Made by a program: the position numbers and the translations under genes. DNA of 64,000 nucleotides from Nematopogon swammerdamellus (lineage: Eukaryota > Arthropoda > Insecta > Lepidoptera > Adelidae), in assembly GCA_946902875.1 (NCBI GenBank), contig OX336339.1, positions 24,335,349 to 24,399,348 of the forward strand, read 5' to 3'. Shown piece after piece: positions 50,541 through 60,162 of this stretch (position 1 is the first letter of the stretch; the number at the start of each line of letters is the position of its first letter). Below the pieces are notes generated by a model. It saw only the letters and a list, made by a program, of their open reading frames with translations, did not search any database and was not told where the DNA came from.

Positions 50541-50865
50541 CAAATTATTTTGAAAATGATTTCTACAATTTGCATATCACTGATTGCAGTACCGCATTAT
50601 ATTTCATGTTAGCACTATTCTGTGTGAATTAAATTACTTAATTGTCGATTAATGTGTTTGTTTGTCGAAATCGTCATTTAATTATTTGAAATATTTTGCT
50701 CATTCAACTATCTTTGAATGTTGGCGGCATTAATGGTCATTCGGGAGCTAGCGCGATTTATTTTATTATTTATTAATTTCTACCATTCATTTCGAAATGC
50801 TCAGTCGTTCATTATCGTATGGTAACCCTATTATTTTTAATGTTGTCACTGAACACTAAAACAAA
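50541..50865. other. No recognised feature
   Basis: A/T-rich DNA without motif or repeat of the window's families. Confidence 0.35.
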
Positions 50866-50978
50866 TGAAATAAAAAAATAAAAAATCGAACCCTAGAGTT
50901 GAAGGCGGTCGGTTATTTTTGCTTGCTTTAGCACCACCGCCTTCAACTCTAGGGTTCGATTTTTATTTTTTTATTTCA
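50866..50978. repeat. Hairpin with 44-bp arms
   Basis: The left arm 50866-50909 (tgaaataaaaaaataaaaaa, tcgaaccctagagttgaagg, cggt) and right arm 50935-50978 are near-exact reverse complements around a 25-bp loop. It lies at the start of the next repeat. Confidence 0.85.
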
Positions 50979-51245
50979 TACATTTTTGAAGGCGGTTTTT
51001 ATATTTTTTTAAATAGTTTTTTATTTCACAGTTTTTTTAGTAATTTTTATTTGCTATTAATGTACTTCCTCGCTTTCCAATCCGATCTTGACCAAAAACA
51101 AATGGGACCACCTTGGAGCTATACTGAACCGAACACATCGAAATCGGTTCACAATTGGGGAAGATATTGCTGAACATACATAAAAAAAAATACATACAGC
51201 AGAACATAGAACCTCCTCCTTTTTTGAAGTCGGTTAATTAACATT
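50979..51245 (+). mobile_element. Repeat ending in gaagtcggttaatt
   Basis: The stretch reads ttgaaggcggtttttatatt, ccttggagctatactgaacc, gaacacatcgaaatcggttc and acatacagcagaacatagaa, and ends cctcctccttttttgaagtc ggttaatt. That terminus is a widespread moth repeat end. The interior has no frame. The preceding hairpin may belong to it. Confidence 0.55.
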
Positions 51246-51304
51246 TGCTCTCTCTAATGTAATGTGATTACAAACTCTTCAGAAACAGACATCTTTTTAT
51301 TTTT

Positions 51305-51688
51305 TTATTTTTTTTATGGAACCTGACACGGTTGGCTACATCACCTACAACATCCGTGATGTCAGCCCATAACACAGGGTGAACTAGGTGCCATGTCAGT
51401 GCTTCCCTTCATTTCATGTCGGCTACACTAAACTGGACGGAAAACACGAACTATTTACATAGCCGTTTCGACCGACGTTTCGTTCAGTGCGGTGGTACCA
51501 AACCTGCCGGGATAAACCCTACCACCTAGTAAGGTAAGAAGGGAAGGGACCTACAGTTTGACGTGGAATCCGAACCACGGTCAGCCTCCAACGGTCGAGC
51601 GGTCACCCATCCAATCACTGACCGCGCTCAGCGTTGCTTAAAACAGTTGACTAACCAACCGCGCCACTGAGCTACCGAGGCTGACGAA
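51305..51688 (-). mobile_element. SINE-A, full length
   Basis: On the minus strand: gtcagcctcggtagctcagt, a shortened D/anticodon region, ttaagcaacgctgagcgcgg, tcagtgattggatgggtgac (5S block), gaggctgaccgtggttcgga (B-box), body, and tail gatgtagccaaccgtgtcag with poly(A). Confidence 0.9.
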
Positions 51689-51689
51689 T

Positions 51690-51790
51690 TTTCTTATCCC
51701 TTAGTCGACTTTTACGACATGCGACGGGGAGAGATGCAGTGGGGCTATTCTTTTTAAGTACCGACCCCACACGGTACAAAATCATACATC
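51690..51790 (-). mobile_element. SINE head B fragment
   Basis: On the minus strand it reads ttgtaccgtgtggggtcggt, acttaaaaagaatagcccca, ctgcatctctccccgtcgca and aaaagtcgactaagggataa, then it meets the 5' end of SINE-A at 51688. The two heads are joined end to end. Confidence 0.75.
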
Positions 51791-52556
51791 AATACTAATA
51801 CAAAATATAAAAGGGATGGTCATGGAATAAATTACTTTTTTAGGGTTCCGTATCCGGTACGGGACTATTACTAAGCCTACGCTGTCTGTCTGTCTGTTTG
51901 TCCGTCCGTCCGTCTGTCCGAGGGCTGTATCTCTTGAACCGTAATAGTTAGCACGTTGAAATTTTCACAGAATATGTGTTATTATGGCCGATATAATAAC
52001 AAATAATAAAATAAGAAAAAGTAAAAAAAATCACAGGTGTTCCCATAGAAGAAACTAAAAAGTGTATGCGCGCGCGCCATCTACGAACTGAGTATGAAGC
52101 ATTTTAACTAATCATGAATTTAACTAATATGAAGCATTTCATAAACACCCCATAGATGGCGTGAGTGGCGCTGACCATGACATGGCGATACAGGACCCTC
52201 GGTGCGTGAGTTCGACTCGCGCTTGGCCGGTTTCTTTATGAGATACTGCGTTTATAGACTCTATGAATGATACTAAAAATAAACTAACGATTTTTAGAAT
52301 TTTTTTTCTGTATGTATGTATGTACCTCCATAACTCTTAAACCGATCATCCGAATTCCTTGAAATTTAGTACAAGCACATTTAACTATACGAGACACAGG
52401 ATAGATACAATTCATTTCCGGGTATGCTAAAGATGTGGCTCTCATATAAACCGAATTTTTCCGCGCTCCGACATAAAGGTACGGTAGCGGGCTTACTTAC
52501 TTTCTTCTTTTTAAATACGAATTTCACGCGAGCGAAGTCGCTGGCAAAAGCTAGTA
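51785..52556 (-). mobile_element. Family E repeat, split by a GTCY-MITE
   Basis: The left part 51785-51834 (aaagggatggtcatggaata) and right part 52236-52556 (atgagatactgcgtttatag, CATA-type repeats, ttaaaccgatcatccgaatt, acaagcacatttaactatac, aaggtacggtagcgggctta, cacgcgagcgaagtcgctgg) are contiguous in the copy at 56470. Confidence 0.8.
51835..52235 (-). mobile_element. GTCY-MITE, complete, inserted in family E
   Basis: The copy runs from ttttttagggttccgtatcc through ctgtctgtctgtttgtccgt, agggctgtatctcttgaacc, ttattatggccgatataata, gcgcgcgcgccatctacgaa and gatggcgtgagtggcgctga to gactcgcgcttggccggttt. It is about 400 bp. Confidence 0.9.
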
Positions 52557-53235
52557 CATAATATATTTAGCCGTGTTTGAGCTTCTAACTAACCCAACCT
52601 GGGTATTCCAGTTTCAATACTTTAAAAACAGTAATTAATTTTACAAACGCCTTTCAATTATTTTCAAATTATTAAGCCTATCTTTAATTAAGTGTCGATA
52701 GCAGAATGAAGCCGATAGAAACAAAACGCACCCTTCGAAACGCTTCAGAACGAGTTCAGTTAATTCATTTTGCCCACTCCGAAGCAACATAAACCCCAGG
52801 GTGCGAGCGCACTCGTAGTCTCCAGAATACAAAGTTGAGGGAGCGCGGAGCCCCGATTAACGATCGACTTTGCCCGGGAAACTTGGGCGCCACTTGTTGT
52901 GCCTACGTTATTAGGGAGAGGATCCCGCCTTACAACCTTTATCCATGATCCGGATTTTCTCGGATGACGGACGCCGCCGGAGTTTGACGGAGTCGGATGA
53001 CGGATGATCTATGACGGATGTCGGACCTCGCTTGTCCACTGCGTCCGTTCCTGGACGAACCAAATGCTCAAGCGGGCAACAACGTCCACCAAAATTACGG
53101 ATTCAACACACCGGACGTCGTGCAAAAGTCCACATGTGGTTTGTATTGCCGCGACTCCGATGTAGGTATGTTGTGTTGTGTCAGTGCCTTGTGACTTATT
53201 TTAATTATAACTGTAAAGCTTTTTCTTTTTCTTTT
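52557..53235. other. No recognised gene; GATGACGGA motifs
   Basis: Between 52958 and 53022 ggatgacgga or a close variant occurs four times. A similar set lies at 53950-54060 in opposite orientation, so the two may be the ends of one decayed element. No coding motif was seen. Confidence 0.4.
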
Positions 53236-53690
53236 TTAGGATTCCGTATCCATACGGAAGAGCGGAAGACCGCGTATGGTGGCGTACCTTGGGAGAGGCA
53301 TATGCCCAGCAGTGGACCGATACAGGCTGATGATGATCCATACGGAAGCCAATTACTAAACCTACGCCGTCTGAATGTTTGTCTATGTGTCCGTCCGTCC
53401 GTAATAGATTGAAATGTTCACAAAATAAGTGTCATTATGGCGGATGTGCAAACAAATAATAAAAAAAGCAAAAAGTAAAAAAAATTAAGGGTTTTGCCAT
53501 ACAAGAAACGTGTTAAGAATCGATTAGTGCATATTCATGCTACTGAAAAATAGATGGCGCCACAGGTATTTATATTTTTTTTACGGAAAGACAAAATATA
53601 GACGAATATTTTTTTTACAGGTATGGTATAGCGGATCTATAGAACCCTCCGTGCGCGAGTAAAACTCGCACTTGACCGATTTTCTTCTAT
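53236..53690 (-). mobile_element. GTCY-MITE subfamily B, split by an RTE stub
   Basis: The copy starts tttttaggattccgtatcca, is interrupted at 53261-53335, and resumes ccaattactaaacctacgcc, (GTCC)n, tcattatggcggatgtgcaa, gatggcgccacaggtattta, ggtatggtatagcggatcta and gagtaaaactcgcacttgac. The structure is that of 28018-28640. Confidence 0.82.
53261..53335 (+). mobile_element. 75-bp 5'-truncated RTE LINE insertion with 13-bp target duplication
   Basis: The insert encodes WRTLGEAYAQQWTDTG and a stop, then (GAT)n, the last residues and tail of a moth RTE polymerase. The target duplication atccatacggaag is exact at 53248-53260 and 53336-53348. This gives a direct reading of target-primed insertion of an extremely truncated copy. 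Confidence 0.9.
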
Positions 53691-54330
53691 TTTATTGTGG
53701 TTAGGTTAGGTCAGGGTTTATGCTTAAAATAATATACTTTAGTATTGTCCGGACTAAGGTGAAGGACTAAAGATGCCAGGCAGGTCAAATGTTTTTTGTC
53801 TTTTAATTTTGTGTTGTATGTATTATATTTATATACCTATGTGTGTTAGACGAGAAAAATGAAACAATTTCATTTAATTTAGTTTCATTTCATTACTCCG
53901 GACCGAATTTTTCATGAACCGATGAAGAAGTTCGTCCGAACAATTCTCTGCGTCCGTCATGTCAGATCTCGAACGCCGGATGCCTAGTGGACAGACGCGC
54001 GTGACGGACGACCGTTCATCCGTCATGGCGGAGATAGCGGACAAACGGTTTTATACGGATAAATGCGATTTGACGTCAAAAGTTTTACCAAATGGGCTCG
54101 CCTTCCCCCATTATACGGTGGTCGTAAACGGGAGCGTGTGTCGTTGAAGTTGGAGAATTAGGTCCGTTGCGTTGGGCCACTGCGCGGCACCGCCAACGGT
54201 TCGCTACTGTCAAATTCACGTCTCTTAAGATGACGTTTTAGGACTTTGGGTGCAGTTAAGGAGAAATCTCCTCACAATAGTGAGTATCTGGAAATTTGAT
54301 AGAATAGTGTAGCTGCGTTCATATTCTTTA
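53691..54330. other. No recognised gene
   Basis: 53935-54066 contains gcgtccgtcatgtcag, ggacagacgcgcgtgacgga and cgttcatccgtcatggcgga, possibly the inverted partner of 52955-53065. The 62-codon frame there is not convincing. Confidence 0.4.
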
Positions 54331-54334
54331 AAAA

Positions 54335-54552
54335 AAACGAGAGGTGTCGTGGGACACCAGGTTGGAACGAAGTTTCTTTCGCTATATATTATGTATTAAA
54401 TAACAAGAACAATGAAGTAAATTTACAATGTTTGAGAGTAATTCATAAATGAAAAATAAAAAAAAATTACGTCTAATACTGCAGTAACATACAGTAATAA
54501 GCTTCTAAACACACAAACCTATTCTTAAAATTGTCTTAACATTATAAAACAC
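54335..54552 (+). mobile_element. Family G repeat, uninterrupted copy
   Basis: The stretch reads aaacgagaggtgtcgtggga, caccaggttggaacgaagtt, tctttcgctatatattatgt, attaaataacaagaacaatg and ttacaatgtttgagagtaat. It shows that 33013-33068 and 33300-33370 were once adjacent. Past about 54450 the assignment is weaker. Confidence 0.65.
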
Positions 54553-54775
54553 TAGCTGTGCCCGCGGCTCCGCCCGCTCTCATATTTCACTTCACTGCTA
54601 ACCTCATAAGCCATTTAGCGTGATAGTAAGTAGCCTATAGTTGTTAGGAAGAATCAACCTATCCGTAGAATTTTGTTTTATGAAAATCGGTTCAGTGGTT
54701 CTCGAGTTATAAGCGGACAGACAGACACTCATACAGACAGAAAGCAGACGTTGGATTTTATTAAAGGTAAGGATA
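54553..54775 (+). mobile_element. Family F repeat, second copy
   Basis: The stretch reads ctagctgtgcccgcggctcc, tcacttcactgctaacctca, tgatagtaagtagcctatag, aaaatcggttcagtggttct, gcggacagacagacactcat and ttggattttattaaaggtaa. It is close to 33069-33299, with a shorter CAGACACT tail. Confidence 0.8.
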
Positions 54776-55564
54776 AAAAAGTAACATACGTTATTTTAAA
54801 AATAATAAATTTTTTTCTAAATGAATCTTTAATCTGATTTTATTTTGTTTTATAATGTGTTCCTACATGTGCATTGCAATTTCGCCAAATTTTTACTATC
54901 TGGACCTGAGTTTTAATAAACTTAATTTTATATTTTACTCTAAATTCGTTAATTGTATTGTCCGTTTTTATATTGTTAATTGTATGGGGCCTAGAACAAA
55001 ACACTACTATTTTATTATATTCCATTACAAACGAAATGGTTTAAGCAATTTACTCAAGAAAACATTCAGCGAGACATGCGCTTAACGGGCTTGTTGTAAG
55101 TAATTGTAGTAAAAGTAATTTACTGAAGGTACAATTATTCAGTCTCCGAGTACGCACTGGTTCCCGACGACGACGCTTTGCCTCAAGCACTGGATTCGCT
55201 TTGTTCCGACGCCGCGCCGCAAGTAGAACAACAAACGCGCCACAAAGAATTGGAAAAACAATTTCCCTTCGAATGAAATTCGCTAGTCACCGCTCGTGGG
55301 CGCAGAATGCCCCCTATTTCACGGCTGGAAAAAGATTTTCTAAACCAATTTCAAAACACGCTTTCAACGGTAAAAAGGTATTTTAGGGCGCCATTTTTGT
55401 AGGCACTGTGGTTTAATTTTAGCCATTAACCTATTCGTTTGAATTGGCATTCCATTTTCAAATATTGTTTAGTAAGTAATTATTGCTAATTGCGTTTGAG
55501 TCGAACAACTATCCTTTCTAACTAAATAGAGCGCAAAGTCTACTACGACTCGTCTATAACGACT
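54776..55564. other. No recognised feature
   Basis: Overlapping open frames on both strands (54840-55085, 55201-55386) show no domain. No repeat was recognised. Confidence 0.4.
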
Positions 55565-55955
55565 TGTCAGTCAGTCAGTCAGTCAGTCAGTATGTATGCG
55601 TCCACTGCTGGACATATGCCTCTCCAATTTACCTCCAGTCCTTCCGACCTTTTGCGGCACGGAACCACTGCTTTCCACCGACGTACTTGATAGTCGTAGC
55701 ACCTGGCGGGTGGTCTTCCCACAATCCGTTTTTCTGTCCACGGCCGCCAATGTAGTACCCCAACGGTCGTCGTTACTTCGGCTTACGAGCCCAGCCCACT
55801 GCTACTTGAGATTAGCCACCCGGTGTCCAATATCGACTACTTTGGTGCGTCGGCGGATTGCCTCGTTACGCACCATATCACATAGCGATATTCCCAGCAT
55901 GGTTTGCCCCATTGCTCGCTGGGCAACTTTCAACCATAATACAGTCATAATTTTT
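55565..55955 (-). pseudogene. RTE-type endonuclease-reverse transcriptase C-terminus
   Basis: The minus strand reads LKVAQRAMGQTMLGISLCDM, VRNEAIRRRTKVVDIGHRVA, NLK then TAG, QWAGLVSRSNDDRWG. After a frameshift comes GRPPARCYDYQ, then a near-terminal GEAYVQQWT-like string (GICPAVD in the current frame). RAMER.MLGVSL.D..RNE.IR(R/K)RT is the signature of moth RTE polymerases. The tail is (GACT)n, seen as gtcagtcagtcagtcagtca at 55568-55590. It is dead and 5' truncated. Confidence 0.88.
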
Positions 55956-55979
55956 CGGGCACGTCAAAATATGGTTTAT

Positions 55980-56360
55980 TGTTTTTATGAAAACTGACAC
56001 GGTTGGCTACATTACCTACAACATCCGTTACCTATGTCAGCCCATAACAACGGGTGAACTAGGTGCCATTTCAGTGCTTCCCTTCATTTCATGTCGGCTA
56101 CACGGAACTTCACGGAAAACACGAACTATTTACATATCCGTTTAAACCGAACTATAATTCAGTGCGGTGGTACCAACCCGGGCGGGATAAACCCTACCAC
56201 CTAGTAAGGTAAGAAGGGAAGGAACCTACAGTTTTACGTGGAATCCGAACCACGGTCAGCCTCCAACGGTCGAGTGGTCACCCATCCAAGCATTGACCGC
56301 GCCTGGGTGTGCTTAACAACAGTCGACCGACCGCACCGAGGTTTCGAGACTGATATGTGT
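55980..56360 (-). mobile_element. SINE-A, full length, diverged
   Basis: On the minus strand: a head with degraded A-box (atcagtctcgaaacctcggt), tgttaagcacacccaggcgc and ggtcaatgcttggatgggtg (5S block), then the B-box gtggttcggattcc. The body and tail (tgtagccaaccgtgtcagtt, flanking run ttcat) follow. Confidence 0.85.
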
Positions 56361-56415
56361 GTCAACGCGAAGCGAAGCCGCGAGAACCGCTTGTTAATCA
56401 TCAATCAATATAAAT

Positions 56416-56466
56416 ATCAATCATCATCATCATCATATCATCATCATATCATCATCATCATCATAC
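56416..56466. repeat. (ATC)n microsatellite
   Basis: About fifteen atc/cat units with three atatc interruptions. Confidence 0.9.
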
Positions 56467-56469
56467 TAA

Positions 56470-57142
56470 TAATAAATCTGTAAGGGGTGGTCATGGAGTA
56501 AGTTACTTTGTTTTATGAGATATTGCGTTTGTACCACAGAGCACGGAATACCCCCGCGCGCGCCCCCTCCTAGAGACGCCCTAAGCGATAATATTTGAAA
56601 CCCAATAACTGGACGCAGTGCTACTAGCGCTTCGTATGTGTGTGTGTGTGTTAGTATCGACACTACACACAAAGAGGAGCAAGTTAGGCACTCGCACAAA
56701 ACAAATGCACACGCACAACACACATTATGTAAGTCATAGGCCACGCCCACAGGCTTCAACTGCGTTGTAGGGAAATCGCGCTCAGGGCGCCTCTAGGAGG
56801 CGCGGCGCGCGGTATTTCGTGCTCTGTGGTTTGTACACTCTATGTATGATACTAAAACTAAATTTATGATTTTTAGAAATCTTTTCTGTATGCATGTATG
56901 TATGTTCCCCCATAACTCTTAAACCGATAATCGGAATTTGATGAAACTTAGTACAAGCACATTTACCTATACGGGACACAGGATAGGCTAAATAAAATTC
57001 AGTTCCGGTTATGCTAAGATGTAGCTCTCATACAAACCAAAATGTTCCACGCGCCAAAATAAAGGTACGGTAGCGGGCTTACTTACTTTCTTCTTTTTAA
57101 ATACGAATTTCACGCGAGCGAAGCCGCGGGTGAAAGCTAGTT
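56470..57142 (-). mobile_element. Family E repeat, split by a hAT-like MITE
   Basis: The left part 56470-56534 (aaatctgtaaggggtggtca, tgttttatgagatattgcgt) and right part 56829-57142 (tttgtacactctatgtatga, ttaaaccgataatcggaatt, acttagtacaagcacattta, cggttatgctaagatgtagc, aaggtacggtagcgggctta, cgcgagcgaagccgcgggtg) join at the exact 8-bp target duplication. Confidence 0.85.
56535..56828. mobile_element. 294-bp hAT-like MITE with 8-bp target duplication
   Basis: The terminal inverted repeats are about 50 bp: cacagagcacggaatacccc, cgcgcgcgccccctcctaga and the inverse at 56776-56828 (tctaggaggcgcggcgcgcg, gtatttcgtgctctgtg). The 8-bp duplication gtttgtac lies at 56527-56534 and 56829-56836. The core is noncoding and holds a (TG)n at 56636-56651. 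An 8-bp duplication is the hAT rule. Confidence 0.92.
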
Positions 57143-57540
57143 AATTAATATTTTACCACCGTTGGAAAGTCATCACCGCGTACGTTGTCTTGAGGTCTAG
57201 AACATTCGCCGCGACAGGATATTTCGTGCATCTCCAGAGATTAATTAGGGCGGTTTAAGGAGGTTATGAGAAGATTTTCGCCTTCCCCTCCCCCCGCCCC
57301 CCCTCTTCCCCTTCTCACCGCCCGAGGCGCTTTATAATTGCTTTGTAGGGGAAATTTCTCGTCATAGGAAATGCTCTTGTGACGAGAAATTTGGCCTGCA
57401 AGTCCTGCGACTACGTAAATGGTTTGTTTTCCATCCAGTTCAGTGTGTCCAAAATATTTTTTTTTTATTTTTATTATGACAGAGCGACAACATAAGAAGG
57501 AAGGAAGACAACGACGTAGGCTTTGTACCTAATAGGCATC
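57143..57540. other. No gene; small hairpin and C-rich tract
   Basis: 57280-57320 is C-rich (cccctccccccgccccccct). A perfect 13-bp-arm hairpin (aaatttctcgtca/tgacgagaaattt) spans 57352-57392. A tiny SINE body scrap (aatggtttgttttccatcca gttcagtgt) lies at 57418-57446. Confidence 0.5.
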
Positions 57541-57542
57541 CT

Positions 57543-57890
57543 TTTATGGAAACTGACACGGTTAGCCACATCACCTACAACATCCGTGATGTCAGCCCAT
57601 AACACCGGGTGATCTAGGTTCCATGTCAGTGCTTCCTTTCATTTCAGGTTGGCTACACTGCATTGGACGGAAAACCGACGTTTCATTCAGTGCGGTGGTA
57701 CCAACTCGGGCGGGATATACCCTACCACCTAGTAACGTAAGAAGGGAAGGGACCTACAGTTTTACGTGGAATCCGAACCACGGTCAGCCTCCAACGGTCT
57801 AGCGGTCAACCATCCAAGTATACTGATCGCGCTCAGAGTTGCTTAACAACAGTCGACCGATCGCACCACTAAGCTACTCAGGTTGACATG
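57543..57890 (-). mobile_element. SINE-A, full length
   Basis: On the minus strand: gtcaacctgagtagcttagt (A-box), gttaagcaactctgagcgcg, atcagtatacttggatggtt (5S block), B-box gtggttcggattcc, body with about 40 bp deleted, and tail gatgtggctaaccgtgtcag with a short A run. Confidence 0.88.
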
Positions 57891-58268
57891 GATGGATACG
57901 GAACCCTAAAAATTATCCGGAGCAATAATTCTAGGTCAGTTGGAAATGTTTCTGCTTCCGAGACCGCTTGAATGAGTCCAAAAATATTTGCTAGGATTCA
58001 ATGTTCCAAAGAGGCGCTTCCATTTTCATTAGTTGATGGACAGGGCGCCTCATTAGGAGAGTCATAGCGTCGCTCGGGGAATGACGCGTCAGTGTCATTG
58101 GAAGCGATGACGCCGCCGCTGCACTCACTGTTAATGAGTCAACGCAGTACAGGAGAAGAGGGATGTTGACTGGATGAAAACGTTGACGTTTAGTTTTTAC
58201 CCGATGTTCTATTTTTACCCGACCACGGCGAAGCCAAAAGTAGGGTAATGTGTTTAGCCTGATTTTAG
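57891..58268. other. No gene; family N start block at right
   Basis: The sequence ttttacccgaccacggcgaa gccaaaagtagggtaatg at 58215-58250 is the family N start, here very short. The rest was not recognised. Confidence 0.4.
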
Positions 58269-58269
58269 G

Positions 58270-58312
58270 TCTAGTTAAAACGTATCCATACGGAAGCCTA
58301 TTACTAAGCCTA

Positions 58313-58351
<39 letters not shown>

Positions 58352-58640
58352 CGAGTACTGTATCTTTTGTTATGATGCGTTGTTATGGCCGATATAATAA
58401 CAAATAATAAAAGTAAGAAAAATTTAAAAAATCACGGGGGTTCCCACAGAAGAAACCAAAAATTGTATGCGCGCGCGCCATCTACTGAATAGAGTGTGAA
58501 GCATTTTAACTAATCATGACATTGAACTAATATGAAGCATTTCATAACACGCCATAGATGGCGTAAGTGGCGCTAACCATGACATGGCGATAATAAGGAA
58601 CCCTCGGTGCGCGAGTTCGACCCGCACTTGTTACTTTTTG
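58270..58640 (-). mobile_element. GTCY-MITE, complete
   Basis: The copy reads aacgtatccatacggaagcc, a (GTCT)n tract at about 58317-58348, gtactgtatcttttgttatg, ttatggccgatataataaca, tgcgcgcgcgccatctactg, gccatagatggcgtaagtgg, ggtgcgcgagttcgacccgc and acttg. Its head end abuts an inverted partial copy. Confidence 0.85.
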
Positions 58641-58808
58641 TTTTGTTTTTATTATTTGTTCATAAACGCCATAATAACACATACCTATTCTGTGAAAATT
58701 TCAACCAGCCACCTATTACGATTCAAAAGATATAGCAGTAGGACAGGCAGATAGACAAACATACGGCGTAGGCTTAGTAATTCTGTGTGGATACAGAACC
58801 CTATAAAA
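58640..58808 (+). mobile_element. GTCY-MITE microsatellite half, inverted against its neighbour
   Basis: The stretch reads tttattatttgttcataaac, gccataataacacataccta, gtgaaaatttcaaccagcca, cagatagacaaacatacggc, taggcttagtaattctgtgt and ggatacagaaccctataaaa. Confidence 0.8.
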
Positions 58809-58910
58809 TTGACGATTTTGTCAATAATTTGTGGCCACATAAATTTAAGTTCTGTCATGACTGCGAGTGGCAAAAGTTTTTAAATTAATGTGTTTTATTT
58901 TTATTTTCAG

Positions 58911-58980
58911 GTAATCCTACTATTAGAAAGATACTTTGGTTCCTATATAACAAAGATTCTTTTGTTTACATTTTTCAACG
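58911..58980 (+). other. Candidate host exon of 70 bp
   Basis: A pyrimidine tract and acceptor (ttttatttttattttcag) precede 58911, and a strong donor (caacg/gtgagtg) follows 58980. Two of the three frames are open. Frame 1 is hydrophobic with a short polar stretch and ends TKILLFTFFN; frame 3 reads NPTIRKILWFLYNKDSFVY. The flanks up to 58808 and 59070 are not repeats of this window. I do not recognise the protein. If real, this is one internal exon of a gene with very large introns. Chance splice-like signals remain possible. Confidence 0.4.
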
Positions 58981-59069
58981 GTGAGTGCTTTCATATTTAT
59001 TAATACTTTATAAAACTTTCAAAAATACAGTCGTAAGGATTTAGAGTGCCTTCGCACGGTAATCGCCTA

Positions 59070-59505
59070 TACATTTGTTTAATGTAATCTGATATGGGTG
59101 GCTGAGTCAGAGGGGTCAAAGCATATGCTCCGACCACCCAATATCACCATCGAGAAGGTAGGTACCATACCGGAGACTTTCCTTTTCATTGTTGGCTATA
59201 CTGAACTAGAGGAGAACACAGCCAAGGCTGATATGCGGCCATCTTACATCCAGTACATTGGTACCAACACAGCCGGTTACAATTTCAGCCTACCATCTTG
59301 TGACGGATAATGGAAGGGATTTACAGTTTTACGCCGGTTTTGAACGGTGAAGTAGCCGGTGTACTTAAGCACGTATTTTTTTCCGTCAGAAAAAAAAAAC
59401 TCGGATTGAATTGAACCGGATTGAACGGACCGGATTGAATTGAACCTCGGACTTCTGGCAAGAGAAGCGGACGCCCAGACCACTCGTCCACCCGCCGCTA
59501 ATACA
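59070..59505 (-). mobile_element. SINE-C, full length, with triplicated B-box region
   Basis: On the minus strand: head (gcgggtggacgagtggtctg, gcgtccgcttctcttgccag), then three successive B-box-like blocks (ggttcaattcaatcc, ggtccgttcaatcc, ggttcaattcaatcc; 59402-59446). Then come gagttttttttttctgacgg, the body (gtaaccggctgtgttggtac) and the tail ctcgatggtgatattgggtg. A single B-box is seen in the sister copy at 43035-43480. Confidence 0.82.
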
Positions 59506-60160
59506 TACCTATCATAACTAACTGACCCTGTGGTTCCGCTCGCGTTATTTTATTGTAAAAACAAACAAAACTATTAAAACTATATTTTTCCCCCGAAAAT
59601 ATTACATTGTCGAAAAAACTTGCAGTTTTCTTTTTTGCAATTTCTATTGAAGGAAGGCTCTTAAGCACTGCCTACAACAAATGGGCGTTACATGAAATAT
59701 TCACTTGTCCGCTAGCCCTGGAAGAACTTTATTTGTGTCTTCAAAATGAAATAATCAGGAATGCTAATGAATCCATTCCATTAACGAAATCAAAGCAAAT
59801 AGTCTACCCGTCAAATTGAAGGCCTCCTTCGCTAAACATAATTAGGACGAGAGGTTGGAACTTTTCTCCATTTTACTTTCGGCCCGTTTCGGTTCGTGTC
59901 GCGAATCTTCAAGGCGACGTTCTTCATCAAAGCTCTCTAAAGCAATTTACATTGAAGTAGGGGAAAAATAAAGAACAGGTGACCTCCCTGCGCTACCCTT
60001 TCGTATTGTAAGACGATCGCGGACTTTGAAGATGAGTTTTTATGAAGCACTTGTAATGAAATTTAAACCGAATTCGATATGAGACTTGTTCCTCCTCCTG
60101 CGCTGAATGAAATCGAGAAAGGTTCGACCGGCTTTATTTCATGATTGTACATGCGGAATC
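59506..60160. other. No recognised feature; likely unique DNA
   Basis: The 70-codon frame at 59607-59819 (plus) reads like a possible protein fragment (KLAVFFFAISIEGRLLSTAY) but has no motif I can name and no splice signal that I trust. No repeats were seen. Confidence 0.4.
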
Positions 60161-60162
60161 TT

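Noticed and set aside
52955..54066. Possible 1.1-kb element with inverted GATGACGGA-rich ends
   Set aside because: The two ends share short motifs in opposite orientation, but I could not align them over a continuous stretch. The MITE inside is independent.
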